64,000 nt of DNA from Actinobacteria bacterium HGW-Actinobacteria-2 (GCA_002841335.1 PHEY01000003.1:62001-126000), one strand, 5' to 3'. Numbered from the stretch's first letter, positions 43,302 through 54,440 are shown. Program-made: numbers and translations. Notes: generated by a model not told the origin, from the letters alone.

Positions 43302-43883
43302 ATGCGCGCACTCGTGATGATCGTCCCCTTGTTCGCCCTCACCTTGACCGGCTGCGGAGTCCTGAATCCACAGCCGACCACCAACCCACCCGCTCAGAAC
43401 CCGGGCCAAGCTCGGCCGCTGCCACCCCAGGCAACCAATACGATTCCGCCCACCGACCTGCCGGTGATTGGCACCCGGACCACTTCCGACAAGGACATTC
43501 CACTGGAGATCTCGCTGCGCGAGGTCCGTAGCGGCACCGGAGCGATGACCGTGACGTTCTCCGCTACCAACCGCAGCACCACCGGCAAAGCGTGGGACAT
43601 CTGGGATTTCTTCAGTGACGGCATCACCCAGGTCGAGGGGGACGGCGACTGGACGGCCGACGGCGTCGCCGTGATCGACACCACCGCAGCCAAGCGATAC
43701 CTGCCAGCACGTTCGGCCGATCATCACTGCATGTGCAGCCAGGGTCTGCTCGACACCACCGTCGGCCCCGACCAGACCGTCTACCTGAGCGCCGTCTACC
43801 AAGGGTTGCCACCCGACGTCACCACGGTGTCGGTCGAGATTCCCCATGCCGGGGTGTTCGGCAACGTCCCGGTCACCCGGTGA
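43302..43883 (+). CDS. Lipoprotein of unknown function between dnaA and dnaN
   Basis: A 193-residue lipoprotein: signal peptide with lipobox LTGC (lipidated Cys at 18), a Pro-rich linker (about 25-50) and a beta-sandwich domain (about 60-190) with SLREVRSGTGAMTVTFSATN and two Cys in HHCMCSQG. Similar modules occur in actinobacterial envelope proteins. Its stop overlaps the GTG of the OmpA-family gene by three bases, so the two form an operon and may be partner proteins at the envelope. No link to replication is visible in the proteins. Confidence 0.85.
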   Translation: MRALVMIVPLFALTLTGCGVLNPQPTTNPPAQNPGQARPLPPQATNTIPPTDLPVIGTRTTSDKDIPLEISLREVRSGTGAMTVTFSATNRSTTGKAWDIWDFFSDGITQVEGDGDWTADGVAVIDTTAAKRYLPARSADHHCMCSQGLLDTTVGPDQTVYLSAVYQGLPPDVTTVSVEIPHAGVFGNVPVTR

Positions 43884-44470
43884 ACCGCTTCGTCGGCGGG
43901 ACGGTAGCTCTCGCCCTGGCCGTGACCGGCGTGCCGGCGGCACCAGCATCGGCCCAGCCCACGCCAACGTCGCCACCTCCTGTGGTCGTCCCTGTTCCCA
44001 ACAGCACTCCCGTCGAGTGGCCGGTGTTGGACATCACCCCCACCGCGGAGACCATCGCCGGCGTCCAGGACATGCACTTCACCAGTGCCAACAGCGACGG
44101 CTCGGCCACCGAGACCGAGGACGGCCACTCCCGCGTCTATGTGTTGAAGGCCGATGTCATGTTCGCCTACAACAAGGCCACGCTCACCGCGAAGGCCAGA
44201 GCCACCCTCACCGACATCGCCGCCAAGATCGCCGCCGCCAACGTCATCGAGCTCACGGTGGTCGGCCACACCGACTCCGACGGGGCCGACGCTCACAACC
44301 TGACGTTGTCGAAGAAGCGGGCCAAAGCGGTCGCTGCGTTCCTCGCCGCCCGCCTTCCCGCGACCACCACCATCAAGGCTGTGGGCAAGGGTGAGACGCA
44401 GCCCCGGTCCACCAACGTCACCACCTTCGGGCGCGCACTCAACCGCCGCGTCGAAATCACCGCACGGTGA
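43880..44470 (+). CDS. OmpA-family envelope protein
   Basis: A 196-residue exported protein: signal peptide (VALALAVTGVPAAPASA), a Pro/Thr linker and an OmpA C-terminal-like domain (about 95-195) with VGHTDSDGADAHNLTLSKKR and GRALNRRVEI, the peptidoglycan-binding fold that grips diaminopimelate. GTG start overlapping the lipoprotein stop. Together they look like a lipoprotein/peptidoglycan-binding pair placed between dnaA and oriC. Confidence 0.88.
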   Translation: MNRFVGGTVALALAVTGVPAAPASAQPTPTSPPPVVVPVPNSTPVEWPVLDITPTAETIAGVQDMHFTSANSDGSATETEDGHSRVYVLKADVMFAYNKATLTAKARATLTDIAAKIAAANVIELTVVGHTDSDGADAHNLTLSKKRAKAVAAFLAARLPATTTIKAVGKGETQPRSTNVTTFGRALNRRVEITAR

Positions 44471-44978
44471 ACACTGATCACTTTCCACAGTCGCACTGAC
44501 TGTGTACCGCCCGTCGTCGGCCAACTTTGGGCACCCTTACTACGCTCAGTTGACAAGCAACGCAGTATCGGTGTCCCCCACACGGGTGACCGCGGGATGT
44601 CCCCCCAAGGGGGACGTTGTACACCACTGTGGGTAACTCTGGGGATAACTGTGGATCCCTGTGCAGCGCTGTACGAGGCCGCCGACTCGTCCTCAAATCC
44701 TCCCCGTGTAGTTTTTGGTTCTCCACATCGGCCGTCCACACCCCGACACGCCGCCGGAGTAGCCCGGACGCCGGTTTTCCACGCTGTCCACAGTGGCTAC
44801 TACCCCTATGAATTAGTTAGCTATCAATCCAACTCAAAGTCACGGCTGTGCACACTCCTTGCCTCACTCACGCATGCTCTGGCTCAGACCCAGGCACAGT
44901 CTTGGCCGTGGGCAGCCTCCCGACAGACGCTCGCGTCGATATGATCAACCACACCCGTGTCATTCCTAGGGGGCAATT
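44471..44978. other. oriC: Origin of replication (oriC)
   Basis: About 500 bases before dnaN. DnaA-box-like nonamers (7-8 of 9 matches) stand at 44481-44489, 44628-44636, 44640-44648, 44650-44658, 44719-44727, 44732-44740, 44775-44783 and 44784-44792, in both orientations, with three packed at 44628-44658. An AT-rich stretch (about 44803-44832) beside the last pair is the likely unwinding element. Placement beside dnaN and between the divergent rpmH/parAB and dnaN/gyr blocks supports this. Confidence 0.85.
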
Positions 44979-46136
44979 GTGAAGATCCGTCTTGAGCGCG
45001 ATGTGCTGGCTGAGGCCGTCGCCTGGGCTGCGCGCAGCCTGCCCACCCGGCCGAGCGTGCCGATTCTGGCCGGTCTGTTGGTCAAGGCATCCGGCAACCA
45101 GGTGGTGATGAGCAGCTTCGACTACGAGACGTCGGCGCAGATCACCGTCCCGGCGCAGGTCTCCGACGAAGGTGTCGCGCTGGTGTCGGGTCGACTGCTC
45201 GCCGACATCGCCCGGTCGTTGCCGAACAAGACCGTCGAGATCACCTCCGATGAGACCCGCATGGAGCTGGTCTGCGGCACGGCGCGTTTCACCCTGCAGA
45301 CGCTGCCGGTGGTGGACTACCCCGCGCTGCCCGAAATGCCCGAAGCCACCGGCGTCATTCCCAGCGAGGAGTTCGCTCGCGCAGTCTCCCAAGTGGTCGC
45401 GGCCGCCGGACGTGACGAGCTGCTGCCGGTGTTCACCGGTGTTCGCCTGGAGATCGAGAACGCCACGCTGTCGCTGCTGGCCACCGACCGCTACCGGATG
45501 GCGCTGAAGGAACTGGATTGGAACCCGCGCAGCAGCGCCGAGGGTGCCGCGTTGGTCCCGGCGCGGGTGCTGGCCGAGACGGCCAAGTCGATGACTTCTG
45601 GGGAGAGCGTCACGGTGAGCCTGTCCGCCACCGGATCCGGCGACGGCCTGATCGGGTTCGAGGGCACCGGAACCGCCGGCGTCCGCCAGATCACCACGCG
45701 CCTGCTGGACGGTGAGTTCCCGAAGGTTCGGCACTTGATGAACGTCCAGCCGGCGGTCACGGTTCGGGCGAACACCACCGACCTGATGTCGTCGGTGAAG
45801 CGCGTCGCGCTGGTCGCCGAGCGCAACACGTCCCTGCGGATGCTGATCGCCGAGGGGTCGATCACCCTGGAAGCAGCCACCGGCGATCAGGCCCAGGCCG
45901 TGGAGGCGCTGGAAGCCGAAGTGGTCGACGTCAGTGGCGGTGGCCTGGCCATGACCGCGGCCGGCTTCAACCCCCACTACCTCTCCGATGCGCTGTCGGC
46001 GCTGGATTCGGCATACGTCGAGTTCTCCTTCACCGCGCCGGGCAAGCCGTGCCTGTTGATGGGGTTGAACGAGCTGGACGGCGAGCCGATCGCCGACTAC
46101 CGGCACGTGATCATGCTGATGCGCCTGCCGGCGTGA
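44979..46136 (+). CDS. dnaN: DNA polymerase III beta sliding clamp
   Basis: A 385-residue clamp: three repeated domains, with KIRLERDVLAEAVAWAARSL (family start), PVLSGLLV-type PILAGLLVKASG, LLATDRYRMALKEL and the C-terminal PVLIMPMRLP-type ending VIMLMRLPA. It rings DNA and tethers polymerases. GTG start with AGGGGG upstream. A 75-base gap leads to recF; the gnd gene often found here in mycobacteria is absent. Confidence 0.96.
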   Translation: MKIRLERDVLAEAVAWAARSLPTRPSVPILAGLLVKASGNQVVMSSFDYETSAQITVPAQVSDEGVALVSGRLLADIARSLPNKTVEITSDETRMELVCGTARFTLQTLPVVDYPALPEMPEATGVIPSEEFARAVSQVVAAAGRDELLPVFTGVRLEIENATLSLLATDRYRMALKELDWNPRSSAEGAALVPARVLAETAKSMTSGESVTVSLSATGSGDGLIGFEGTGTAGVRQITTRLLDGEFPKVRHLMNVQPAVTVRANTTDLMSSVKRVALVAERNTSLRMLIAEGSITLEAATGDQAQAVEALEAEVVDVSGGGLAMTAAGFNPHYLSDALSALDSAYVEFSFTAPGKPCLLMGLNELDGEPIADYRHVIMLMRLPA

Positions 46137-46211
46137 ACCCTGATGCCGGGACCGGCCCGCGGCGCGGACGACACGATGACCGCCGCCGGTGACCTGCTGC
46201 GGCGGTGATTG

Positions 46212-47354
46212 ATGTTCGTCACTCACCTGAGCTTGGCCGACTTCCGGTCCTACCCGCACGCCGAGGTTGCCCTCGACGCCGGGGTGACGGTTTTCACCGG
46301 CGCGAACGGACAAGGCAAGACCAACCTGGTTGAAGCCTTGGAGTTCATCGCCACCCTCGGGTCGCACCGGGTGGGTTCGGAGACCCCGCTGGTGCGCGCC
46401 GGTGCGGAGAAGGCACTGGTGCGGGCCCGGGTGCAGGCCGCGCGTGACGACGACCGCAGCCTGTTGCTCGAGATCGAGATCACCCCTGGTCGGGCCAACC
46501 GTGCCAGCGTCAACCGCTCTCCCCGGCGACCGCGCGAACTGCTCGGGGCGTTGCGGGTGGTGCTGTTCTCCCCGGACGATCTCGCCGTGGTCAAGGGCGA
46601 TCCCAGCGAACGGCGTCGCTTCATCGATGAGCTGATGGTGGCCCGTTGGCCTCGACTGGCCGGCGTCCGCGCCGACTTCGAAAAGGTGCTCAGGCAGCGC
46701 TCGACGTTGTTGAAGTCCTTGTCCGGACGCACTTATCGGCCGGTCAGCGCCGAGGCGGCCGCTACTTTGGAGATCTGGGACGCCCAGTTGGCCGGCTTCG
46801 GGGCCGAGATCGTGGCCGCACGGTTGGCCACACTCAAAGCCTTGCAGCCCTTGGTCGCCGCGGCCTACGCCGACCTGGCGCCGTCGAACAATGTGGCCGG
46901 GTTGGAGTACCGCTCCTCCAGTGGCGTCAGCGCCGAGCTCGGTATCGCCGAACTGGCCGAGGTGCTCACCGCCACCATGGCCGAACGCCGGGGCGAGGAG
47001 ATTGCCCGTGGCCAGTGCCTGGTCGGTCCGCATCGCGATGACCTGGCCCTGACTTTGGGGGAACTGCCGGCGAAGGGCTACGCCTCCCACGGCGAATCGT
47101 GGTCGTTCGCGCTCGCGCTCCGGCTGGCATCATTCGCCCTGTTGCGCGCCGATGGCATTGAACCGGTGTTGATCCTCGATGACGTCTTCGCCGAGCTGGA
47201 CGAGACCCGCCGTGCGCGTCTGGCCGAACTGATCTCGGACGCTGAACAGGTGCTGATCACCGCTGCGGTGGCCGCCGACGTCCCATCGGCCTTGACCGGA
47301 CGTCGGTTCACGGTGAGCGCCGGCGTGGTGGAACCAGACGACGACGAGAATTGA
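46212..47354 (+). CDS. recF: DNA replication and repair protein RecF
   Basis: A 380-residue SMC-like ATPase that helps load RecA at gaps. Opening [14 protein letters not shown], Walker [14 protein letters not shown], signature region around [11 protein letters not shown] and Walker [16 protein letters not shown] are intact. ATG at 46212 is used; a TTG directly before it would add one residue. Situated between dnaN and dciA in the canonical order. Confidence 0.95.
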   Translation: MFVTHLSLADFRSYPHAEVALDAGVTVFTGANGQGKTNLVEALEFIATLGSHRVGSETPLVRAGAEKALVRARVQAARDDDRSLLLEIEITPGRANRASVNRSPRRPRELLGALRVVLFSPDDLAVVKGDPSERRRFIDELMVARWPRLAGVRADFEKVLRQRSTLLKSLSGRTYRPVSAEAAATLEIWDAQLAGFGAEIVAARLATLKALQPLVAAAYADLAPSNNVAGLEYRSSSGVSAELGIAELAEVLTATMAERRGEEIARGQCLVGPHRDDLALTLGELPAKGYASHGESWSFALALRLASFALLRADGIEPVLILDDVFAELDETRRARLAELISDAEQVLITAAVAADVPSALTGRRFTVSAGVVEPDDDEN

Positions 47355-47389
47355 GTGAGTGCGGCGCCCCCTAGCAGCGCCGCACTCAC
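47355..47389. terminator. 13-bp stem-loop after recF
   Basis: GTGAGTGCGGCGC and its exact complement flank a 9-base loop immediately after the recF stop. No U-run follows, so it is a weak terminator or an RNA-stability element before dciA. Confidence 0.5.
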
Positions 47390-47524
47390 GTCCGGGGAAA
47401 CCTACCAGTTGTCGTTCTCCCGATGACAATTACCTGGTACCCGTATCTCCATCAAACCACCGCCCCAACAGCCTCGATCAGCCGAGTGGTGGAATCCCCA
47501 GGCGAGTTTGAGAGGATGGTCGGC

Positions 47525-47995
47525 GTGAGCGACACCGCCGATCACGATCCACAGGGAACCGACCTGGCCAAGCAGATTGCCCGGGCGGCCCGTGGTGCCG
47601 CTCCCAAGCCGCGCCGTACGTCGAAACCGGCTGCCCGTACCGATGGCCCGACTCCGATCGGGGAGCTGTTGGGCCAGGTGGCCGACAGCCAGGGCTGGAC
47701 CAAGGAACTCAGCATCCACCAGTTGCTGAGCCGCTGGCCGTCCTTGGTCGGCGCGGTCAACGCCGCCCATTGTGAACCCGAACACTACGCCGACGGTGTG
47801 CTCACCGTGCGTGCCGAGTCGACGACGTGGGCCAGCTCGTTGCGGGCGATGGCGCCGCAGTTGGTCGCGGCGCTCAACGACGCGCTTGGCCAGGGGTCGG
47901 TGACCCGGGTGACCGTCGTCGGACCGCAAGCACCCAGTTGGAAGAAGGGCGCCCGCTCAGTTCCGGGACGCGGCCCGCGAGACACCTACGGCTGA
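47525..47995 (+). CDS. dciA: DciA-type helicase loader (DUF721)
   Basis: A 156-residue DUF721 protein: basic N-terminus with KPRRTSKPAAR, then the conserved DUF721 core GWTKELSIHQLLSRWPSLVG and RAESTTWASSLRAMAPQL. DciA recruits or loads the DnaB helicase in bacteria lacking DnaC. GTG at 47525 is taken because the frame upstream shows no conservation. Position between recF and gyrB is the standard one in actinobacteria. A GC-rich hairpin at 48006-48020 lies between it and the convergent small gene. Confidence 0.88.
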   Translation: MSDTADHDPQGTDLAKQIARAARGAAPKPRRTSKPAARTDGPTPIGELLGQVADSQGWTKELSIHQLLSRWPSLVGAVNAAHCEPEHYADGVLTVRAESTTWASSLRAMAPQLVAALNDALGQGSVTRVTVVGPQAPSWKKGARSVPGRGPRDTYG

Positions 47996-48035
47996 CCTGC
48001 CCGCGGCGGCCGGGGGCCGCGCTCGACGATCAGGC

Positions 48036-48317
48036 TCAGAAGTTGCGCACCAGCCGCAGCAGGAGCGGCAGCACAACCGTGAAGACGAAGACGATGGCTG
48101 CAGTCAACAGGAACGACACCATCAACTGCGCCTCAGGCTTGCCGATCCCCGGTGCGACGAAAGCACTCTCGGTGGCGGCGTCTATCGGGGCGTCCTGGTG
48201 GACGCGGTTGGTCATCTCCGCTGCCGGCGGGTCTTCGATCGCGCGCCGCGCGACGGGCTTCTCGGACCGGGATCGGGTCATGGCTTTGATCGCACGGACC
48301 GGTGAAGATGTCGTCAC
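48036..48317 (-). CDS. Small membrane protein, unknown
   Basis: A 93-residue protein: charged N-terminus (SRSEKPVARR) and one strong C-terminal helix (LMVSFLLTAAIVFVFTVVLPLLL) followed by RLVRNF, i.e. a tail-anchored layout. GTG at 48317 has TAGGA seven bases upstream. No family recognised. Divergent from gyrB and convergent with dciA. Confidence 0.6.
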   Translation of the reverse strand: MTTSSPVRAIKAMTRSRSEKPVARRAIEDPPAAEMTNRVHQDAPIDAATESAFVAPGIGKPEAQLMVSFLLTAAIVFVFTVVLPLLLRLVRNF

Positions 48318-48719
48318 AGGAGAATCCTAGGGAGGCAACATTCCGTTCCGCAGTCACCCAAAAGGGGTGAATATCGACTGATTTCAGACTCGTTGTCGGT
48401 CGCCATTTCTGTGGGCTACCCAGGCCGGTGTCCGTCCCCGGGCCGGGGTCTGGGCGTCGGGGCTGAACGGGGTCGGAACGGGTCCCCCGCGGCTACCCGT
48501 GGCTGCGCCGATTTGGCGCGCTGGCGCCCCAGGATGCGTATCCGGACATGGGCCGACCCCTGATCTGAGCCCCGGAGGCGCTTTTTGGGCCACTGGAGGC
48601 CCGTTTTGAGGTCTCAGGTGCCCAGGAAAACGTGCGGGATCAGCTAGAATGGCGACGTTCCTGGTTGAGCCGCCGTGTTCGCTTCACGGTGGCCATTGTT
48701 ACGTCCGAGGAGATCCCAC
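48318..48719. promoter_or_regulatory. Region upstream of gyrB
   Basis: About 400 bases without a gene. TAGAAT at 48645-48650 is a good -10 hexamer about 70 bases before gyrB; no matching -35 is seen. GGGCC-ACTGGA-GGCCC followed by GTTTT near 48581-48605 is a weak terminator-like hairpin. GGTTGAGC at 48663 is a fragment of the genome's dispersed repeat. A gyrase promoter here would be expected to respond to supercoiling. Confidence 0.5.
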
Positions 48720-50735
48720 GTGAGCGACGAGCCCAGCCTCACCACGTCAGCGGCCGAAGCGGCCCATGTTGCCGAAGGTAACTACGACGCTTCCGCTATC
48801 ACTGTATTGGAGGGTTTGGAAGCTGTCCGGAAGCGTCCCGGTATGTACATCGGGTCCACCGGCGAACGCGGCCTGCATCACCTTGTCTATGAAGTGGTCG
48901 ACAACGCCGTCGACGAGGCGCTGGCCGGCTACTGCGACACCATCTTGGTCGAGCTGCTCGACGAGGGCGGCATTCGAGTCACCGACAACGGGCGCGGTAT
49001 TCCGGTCAAGGAGCACCCCAAGGAGAAGATCTCTGCACTGACCGTGGCGCTCACCATGCTGCATGCCGGCGGCAAGTTCGGCGACGGCGGCTACAAGGTC
49101 TCCGGCGGTTTGCACGGCGTGGGTGTCTCGGTGGTGAACGCACTGTCGGACTCCCTGACCGTCGACGCCTTCCGCGACGGCTACCACTGGCAGCAGTCGT
49201 TCAACCTCGGCGATCCGATCGACAAGCTGCAACAGCTCGAAGCGACCGATGCCACCGGAACCACGGTCACCTTCTACGCCAGCCCGACGATCTTCGAGAC
49301 CACCACCTACTCCTACCAAACACTGGCGACCCGCTTTCGGGAGATGGCCTTCCTCAACAAGGGCCTGAAGATCACCATCGCCGACCGGCGCACGGCGGCG
49401 ACGTCCACCGACGAGGACGATGCCGAGCTCGAGGCCAGCCGCGAGGAGACCTTCCAGTACATGGACGGTCTGATCGACTACGTGAAGTACCTGATCGGCG
49501 CCAAGGAGACCATCAACTCCACGGTGGTCGCGATCGAGGCGGCCTCGCCGGAGACCAAGATGAGCCTGGAAGTGGCGATGCAGTGGAACACCTCGTTCAA
49601 CGAGAGCGTCCACACCTTCGCCAACACCATCAACACCCACGAGGGCGGCACCCACGAAGAAGGTTTCCGGGCCGCGCTGACCAACACGGTCAACAAGTGG
49701 GGTGAGACCTGGGGGATGATCAAGAAGAAGGACGACCGCGTCTCCGGTGACGACATCCGTGAAGGTCTGACCGCGATCATTTCGGTGAAGCTGGCCGAAC
49801 CGCAGTTCGAAGGCCAGACCAAGACCAAGCTGGGCAACACCGAGGCCCGCTCGTTCGTTCAGAAGGTCGTCAACGATCTGCTCGGCGACTGGTTCGAGAA
49901 GAACCCGTCCGAGGGCAAGGACATCGTCCGCAAATCCCAGGCGGCCGCGACCGCGCGGGTGGCCGCCCGCAAGGCCCGCGACATGGCCCGCAGCCGCAAG
50001 GGCCTGCTCAACAAGGGTCAATACGGCAAGTTGAGTGACTGCTCGTCGACCGAGCCGGCCGAGTGTGAAGTGTTCATCGTCGAGGGTGACTCCGCCGGTG
50101 GCTCGGCCAAGGGCGGACGCGACCCGCGCACCCAGGCGATCCTGCCGATCCGCGGAAAGATCCTGAACGTCGAGAAGGCCCGGCTGGATCGGATCCTGCA
50201 GAACAAGGAGGTCGAGGCGATCTTCAACACCCTCGGCACCGGTGTGCAGGACGACTTCGATGTCGACAAGCTGCGCTATCACAAGATCGTGCTGATGGCC
50301 GACGCCGACGTCGACGGCGCGCACATCCGCACGCTGCTGCTGACCTTGTTGTTCCGATTCATGAAGCCGCTGATCAACGGCGGATTCGTCTACCTGGCCC
50401 AGCCGCCGCTGTTCCGACTGCGTTGGACGAACGCGCCGCATGAGCTGGCCTACTCCGATGCTGAGCGCGACGCGATGCGGGACGCCGGCATCGCGGCGGG
50501 CAAGAAGTTGCCGCAGGTCAACCCGATTCAGCGCTACAAGGGTCTGGGTGAGATGGATGCCGGCGACCTGTGGGACACCACGATGGATCCGGAGAAGCGC
50601 TCGCTGCTGCAGGTGACGTTGGAGGACGCTGCCGCGGCCGATCAGACCTTCACGATCTTGATGGGTGAGGACGTCGAACAACGCCGCGCCTTCATTCAGC
50701 GCAATGCCAAGGACGTCCGCTTCCTCGATATCTAG
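48720..50735 (+). CDS. gyrB: DNA gyrase subunit B
   Basis: A 671-residue type IIA topoisomerase ATPase subunit. GHKL ATPase site [42 protein letters not shown]; Toprim [12 protein letters not shown] and [16 protein letters not shown]-terminal [12 protein letters not shown] at 48720 has GAGGAG seven bases upstream. Works with GyrA to introduce negative supercoils. Confidence 0.97.
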   Translation: MSDEPSLTTSAAEAAHVAEGNYDASAITVLEGLEAVRKRPGMYIGSTGERGLHHLVYEVVDNAVDEALAGYCDTILVELLDEGGIRVTDNGRGIPVKEHPKEKISALTVALTMLHAGGKFGDGGYKVSGGLHGVGVSVVNALSDSLTVDAFRDGYHWQQSFNLGDPIDKLQQLEATDATGTTVTFYASPTIFETTTYSYQTLATRFREMAFLNKGLKITIADRRTAATSTDEDDAELEASREETFQYMDGLIDYVKYLIGAKETINSTVVAIEAASPETKMSLEVAMQWNTSFNESVHTFANTINTHEGGTHEEGFRAALTNTVNKWGETWGMIKKKDDRVSGDDIREGLTAIISVKLAEPQFEGQTKTKLGNTEARSFVQKVVNDLLGDWFEKNPSEGKDIVRKSQAAATARVAARKARDMARSRKGLLNKGQYGKLSDCSSTEPAECEVFIVEGDSAGGSAKGGRDPRTQAILPIRGKILNVEKARLDRILQNKEVEAIFNTLGTGVQDDFDVDKLRYHKIVLMADADVDGAHIRTLLLTLLFRFMKPLINGGFVYLAQPPLFRLRWTNAPHELAYSDAERDAMRDAGIAAGKKLPQVNPIQRYKGLGEMDAGDLWDTTMDPEKRSLLQVTLEDAAAADQTFTILMGEDVEQRRAFIQRNAKDVRFLDI

Positions 50736-50818
50736 CCGTCGCGGTTGCGCCTGTCGAAACCGCCCTTCCACCCCACAACTGCACGTACCTCTCAGGGAAC
50801 TGAGCCAAGGAGAACCAC

Positions 50819-53464
50819 ATGTCCGACGGTCCACTCGAACCGGAAGAGTCCGACGTCGAGGTTGTCGCGCCTGATCAGAAGCTGGCGCCAACTCACGCCA
50901 AGACCGAAGAAATCGACCTCCAGGTGGAGGTGGAGCGGTCCTACCTCGACTACGCGATGAGCGTGATCGTCGGGCGAGCGCTGCCCGACGTCCGCGACGG
51001 TCTCAAGCCGGTGCACCGCCGCGTCCTGTACGCCATGTACGACGGTGGCTACCGTCCCGACCGCGGCTGGAACAAGTGTTCCCGCGTGGTCGGTGAGGTG
51101 ATGGGTCTGTACCACCCGCACGGTGACTCGGCGATCTACGACACCCTGGTGCGCCTGGCTCAGCCGTGGGTGATGCGTGCGCCGCTGGTGGCCGGCCAGG
51201 GCAACTTCGGTTCGCCGGGTAACGACCCGGCTGCGGCCATGCGATACACCGAGTGCAAGATGGCGCCGCTGTCGATGGAGATGGTCCGCGACATCACCGA
51301 GGACACCGTCGACTTCACCCCGAACTACGACAACCGCGAACTGGAGCCCACCGTCCTGCCGGCCCGGTTCCCGAACCTGCTGGTCAACGGGTCGACCGGT
51401 ATCGCGGTCGGCATGGCCACCAACATCCCCACGCATAACCTGCGCGAGGTGTCCGAGGCCGTCCAGTGGTACCTGGAGAATCCCGAAGCCACCAAGGAAG
51501 AGCTGCTCGAAGCCGCGATGGAGCGGGTGAAGGGGCCGGACTTCCCCTCCGGCGCGCTGATCGTCGGCCGTCAGGGCATCGAGGACGCCTACCGCACCGG
51601 TCGTGGTTCGGTGATCATGCGGGCGGTCATCGACATCGAGGAAGACAAGGCCGGACGCACCCAGCTGGTGGTCACCGAGCTGCCGTACATGTGCAACCCG
51701 GACAACTTGGCGGTGAAGATCGCCGAGTTGGTCAACGCCGGCAAGCTCACCGGCATCGCCGACATCCGTGACGATTCGAGTGCGCGTACCGGCCAGCGGT
51801 TGGTGATCCTGCTCAAGCGGGACGCCCAGCCGCGCGTGGTGATGAACAACCTGTACAAGCACACCCAGCTGCAGGACACCTTCGGCTGCAACATGCTGGC
51901 GCTGGTCGATTCGGTGCCGCGAACGCTGCGACTGGACCAGTTCATCTCCTATTGGGTCAAGCACCAGGTGCAGGTGATCCAGCGTCGCACCGCGTTCCGG
52001 TTGGACGAGGCGGAGAAGAAGGCGCACCTGGATCGTGGCCTGGTGGCTGCGCTCAACCGACTGGACGAAGTGCTGGCGTTGATCCGGGCTTCGCGTACCG
52101 CCGATGCGGCCCGCGAAGGGTTGAAGGACCTGCTGGGCATCGACGACGACCAGGCGCTGCACATCTTGAACCAGCAGCTGCGTCGACTGGCGGCGATGGA
52201 GATTCAGCAGATCGTCGACCGGTTGGCCGAACTGGAGAAGACGATCGCCGATTTGAAGGACATTCTGGCCAAGCCGGAGCGTCAGCGGTCGATCATCAGC
52301 ACCGAGCTGGCCGAGATCGTGGCCAAGTACGGCGACGACCGGCGCAGCCGGATCATCGCCGCGGACGGTGATCTCAGCGATGAGGACTTCATCCCCGACG
52401 ACGACATGGTGGTCACCATCACCCGCGGCGGCTACGCCAAGCGCACCCGTACCGACCTGTACCGGACGCAGAAGCGCGGCGGCAAGGGCGTCCGCGGTGC
52501 CACGCTGCGCGCCGATGACGAGGTCGATCACCTGTTCGCGACGACCAACCATCAGTGGATCTTGTTCTTCACCAACCTGGGCAGGGTCTACCGGGCCAAG
52601 GTGTGGCAGCTGCCGGAGGCCGGACGTGACGCCAAGGGCGGTCACGTCGCCGGGCTGCTGAGCTTCCTGCCGGAGGAGAAGATCGCCGAGGTGCTCACCT
52701 TGCGCACCTACGACGACGCGCCCTACCTGCTGTTGGCCACCAAGGCCGGCCTGGTGAAGAAGACCCAACTGCGGGCCTACGACTCGCCGCGCCAGGCGGG
52801 CGTGATCGCGATCAACTTCCGCGACGAGGACGACGAACTGATCGGTGCGGGCCTGTGCTCGGCCGACGACGACGTCCTGCTGATCTCGCGGAAGGGCCAG
52901 GCGATTCGCTTCGCTTCCGACGACAGCCAGCTGCGTCCGATGGGACGGGCGACCTCCGGGGTGACCGGCATGAAGTTCCGCGGCGACGATGCGCTGCTGA
53001 GCATGTCGGTGATCGGCGCGGACCTCGACGAGGACAACCGCTTCGTCTTCACCGTGACCGACGGTGGCTTCGCCAAGCGCACAGTGGTCAGCGAGTACCG
53101 CCAGCAGGGCCGTGGCGGTTTGGGCATCAAGGCGATGAAGCTGAACGAGGATCGTGGCTCGCTGGTGGGTGGCCTGGTGGTCACCGAAGCCGACGAAGTG
53201 ATCGCGATCAAGACCAGCGGACAGATCACCCGCTCGGCGGTCGCCGAGGTGCCGACCAAGGGCCGCGACACGATGGGGGTCAAGTTCGTCTCCGTCACCG
53301 GGGACGACGCGGTGTCGGTGATCGCTCTCAACCCCGAATCCAGCGCGGACGACGAGGATGGCGACGCGGTTGACCCGGCTGTTGGCGATCAGGGTACGGT
53401 GGTGATCGACGATCAGGCCGATGAGCCTGCTGCAAGCACGGCCGAGGAGGCTAACGGTGACTGA
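50819..53464 (+). CDS. gyrA: DNA gyrase subunit A
   Basis: An 881-residue breakage-reunion subunit. The quinolone region reads [19 protein letters not shown], with Ser and Asp at the positions whose change gives quinolone resistance, so it looks wild type. The catalytic Tyr is in [10 protein letters not shown]. The C-terminal beta-pinwheel has the GyrA box region [13 protein letters not shown] and ends in an acidic tail of about 45 residues, making it longer than many homologues. AAGGAG six bases before the ATG. gyrA is separated from gyrB by 83 bases that contain a repeat fragment. Confidence 0.97.
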   Translation: MSDGPLEPEESDVEVVAPDQKLAPTHAKTEEIDLQVEVERSYLDYAMSVIVGRALPDVRDGLKPVHRRVLYAMYDGGYRPDRGWNKCSRVVGEVMGLYHPHGDSAIYDTLVRLAQPWVMRAPLVAGQGNFGSPGNDPAAAMRYTECKMAPLSMEMVRDITEDTVDFTPNYDNRELEPTVLPARFPNLLVNGSTGIAVGMATNIPTHNLREVSEAVQWYLENPEATKEELLEAAMERVKGPDFPSGALIVGRQGIEDAYRTGRGSVIMRAVIDIEEDKAGRTQLVVTELPYMCNPDNLAVKIAELVNAGKLTGIADIRDDSSARTGQRLVILLKRDAQPRVVMNNLYKHTQLQDTFGCNMLALVDSVPRTLRLDQFISYWVKHQVQVIQRRTAFRLDEAEKKAHLDRGLVAALNRLDEVLALIRASRTADAAREGLKDLLGIDDDQALHILNQQLRRLAAMEIQQIVDRLAELEKTIADLKDILAKPERQRSIISTELAEIVAKYGDDRRSRIIAADGDLSDEDFIPDDDMVVTITRGGYAKRTRTDLYRTQKRGGKGVRGATLRADDEVDHLFATTNHQWILFFTNLGRVYRAKVWQLPEAGRDAKGGHVAGLLSFLPEEKIAEVLTLRTYDDAPYLLLATKAGLVKKTQLRAYDSPRQAGVIAINFRDEDDELIGAGLCSADDDVLLISRKGQAIRFASDDSQLRPMGRATSGVTGMKFRGDDALLSMSVIGADLDEDNRFVFTVTDGGFAKRTVVSEYRQQGRGGLGIKAMKLNEDRGSLVGGLVVTEADEVIAIKTSGQITRSAVAEVPTKGRDTMGVKFVSVTGDDAVSVIALNPESSADDEDGDAVDPAVGDQGTVVIDDQADEPAASTAEEANGD

Positions 53465-54308
53465 AGCGCAGGACGCCAAGCCGAGCGTTGACACCGACAA
53501 GTCGTGGTCCGTGGACGGCGCTGAGACCTCTCCGTCCAGCCCGTCCGAGGGCTTGGGTGACACCGTGGTGAAGATGCCGAAGATCTCCGCGCGTGGCGCG
53601 GGGGTGAAGCCGACCATGGGTTCAGGGAAGGCGTCGACCGCCGAGAAGTCGAGCGGTTCCAAGCCGAGCATTCCCAAGCCGGTGCGTAAGGGCTCCAGCG
53701 AAGACCTGATGGCCGCGTTCGACAAGCCGGAGGCGGCTGCGGGCAGCGCGAAGTCGGCGGCACCTGCCGCGGCTCCCCGTCCGGCCGCGCCTGTTGCTGA
53801 CGCAGCTCCCGCGGCGGCTGCCACCACGTCGGTTTCGGTGGCCAGCGTCGTCCGTCCGCCGGCGGCAAAGCCTGTCGCTCCCGGCGCCAAGCCGCCGGCC
53901 TCAGCCCCGGCAGCGTCGTCCGCCCCGTCGGCGCGGCGCACCCGCAAGGCTCGCCTGCGCGTGGCCCGGCTCGATCCGTGGTCGGTGATGAAGACGGTGT
54001 TCCTGTTCTCCATCGCTTTCGGGATCATGGCGTGGGTGGCCACCTACCTGCTGTGGCAGGTGCTGATGGCGTCCGGCCTGTTCGGTGCGATCAACGACGC
54101 GATCCAGAACGCGGTTTCCAGCCCGAACAACACCGAGGGCTGGCGGATCGAGGACTACCTCAGCGCCAATAAGGTGCTGGGCGTCACCGCCCTACTCGCC
54201 GTGATCAACGCGATCATCACCACCGCCCTGGGCACCGTCGGCGCCTTCCTCTACAACCTGAGCGCCAACATCCTCGGCGGCCTGGAACTCACCCTCGCCG
54301 AAGACTGA
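53457..54308 (+). CDS. DUF3566 membrane protein
   Basis: A 283-residue protein: a long low-complexity Ala/Pro/Ser/Lys N-terminus (about 1-165), a basic stretch ([13 protein letters not shown]) and a C-terminal DUF3566 domain with two membrane helices ([19 protein letters not shown] and the pair ending [19 protein letters not shown]). The family is almost always found directly after gyrA in actinobacteria; its function is unknown. GTG at 53457 has GAGGAGG seven bases upstream and overlaps the gyrA end by eight bases. Confidence 0.88.
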   Translation: MTEAQDAKPSVDTDKSWSVDGAETSPSSPSEGLGDTVVKMPKISARGAGVKPTMGSGKASTAEKSSGSKPSIPKPVRKGSSEDLMAAFDKPEAAAGSAKSAAPAAAPRPAAPVADAAPAAAATTSVSVASVVRPPAAKPVAPGAKPPASAPAASSAPSARRTRKARLRVARLDPWSVMKTVFLFSIAFGIMAWVATYLLWQVLMASGLFGAINDAIQNAVSSPNNTEGWRIEDYLSANKVLGVTALLAVINAIITTALGTVGAFLYNLSANILGGLELTLAED

Positions 54309-54314
54309 CCGCTC

Positions 54315-54440
54315 GCTGGTTGAGCAGCAGCGCGCTGCCCGCACTCTCCTGTCGCTGGTTGAGCAGGCCGCGGAGCGGCCGTGTCGAAACCTCAACTCCG
54401 GCTGGTTGAGCAGCGGCGCAGCCGCGTGTCGAGACCCTGG
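54315..54440. repeat. Cluster of dispersed palindromic repeats
   Basis: Three GCTGGTTGAGCAG motifs, a GTGTCGAAACC and a GTGTCGAGACC, with GC-rich hairpins between (GGCCGCGGAGCGGCC). These are the same elements as at 36121-36360, here broken and interleaved. Confidence 0.75.

Noticed and set aside
44868-47090. 740-codon open frame antisense to dnaN and recF
   Set aside because: Shadow of two well-supported genes; composition is His/Gln/Arg/Gly rich with no recognisable fold.
50792-54043. 1083-codon open frame antisense to gyrA and DUF3566
   Set aside because: Long antisense frames are expected at this GC content; the protein has low-complexity Arg/His/Gly composition and no domain, while gyrA on the other strand is certain.
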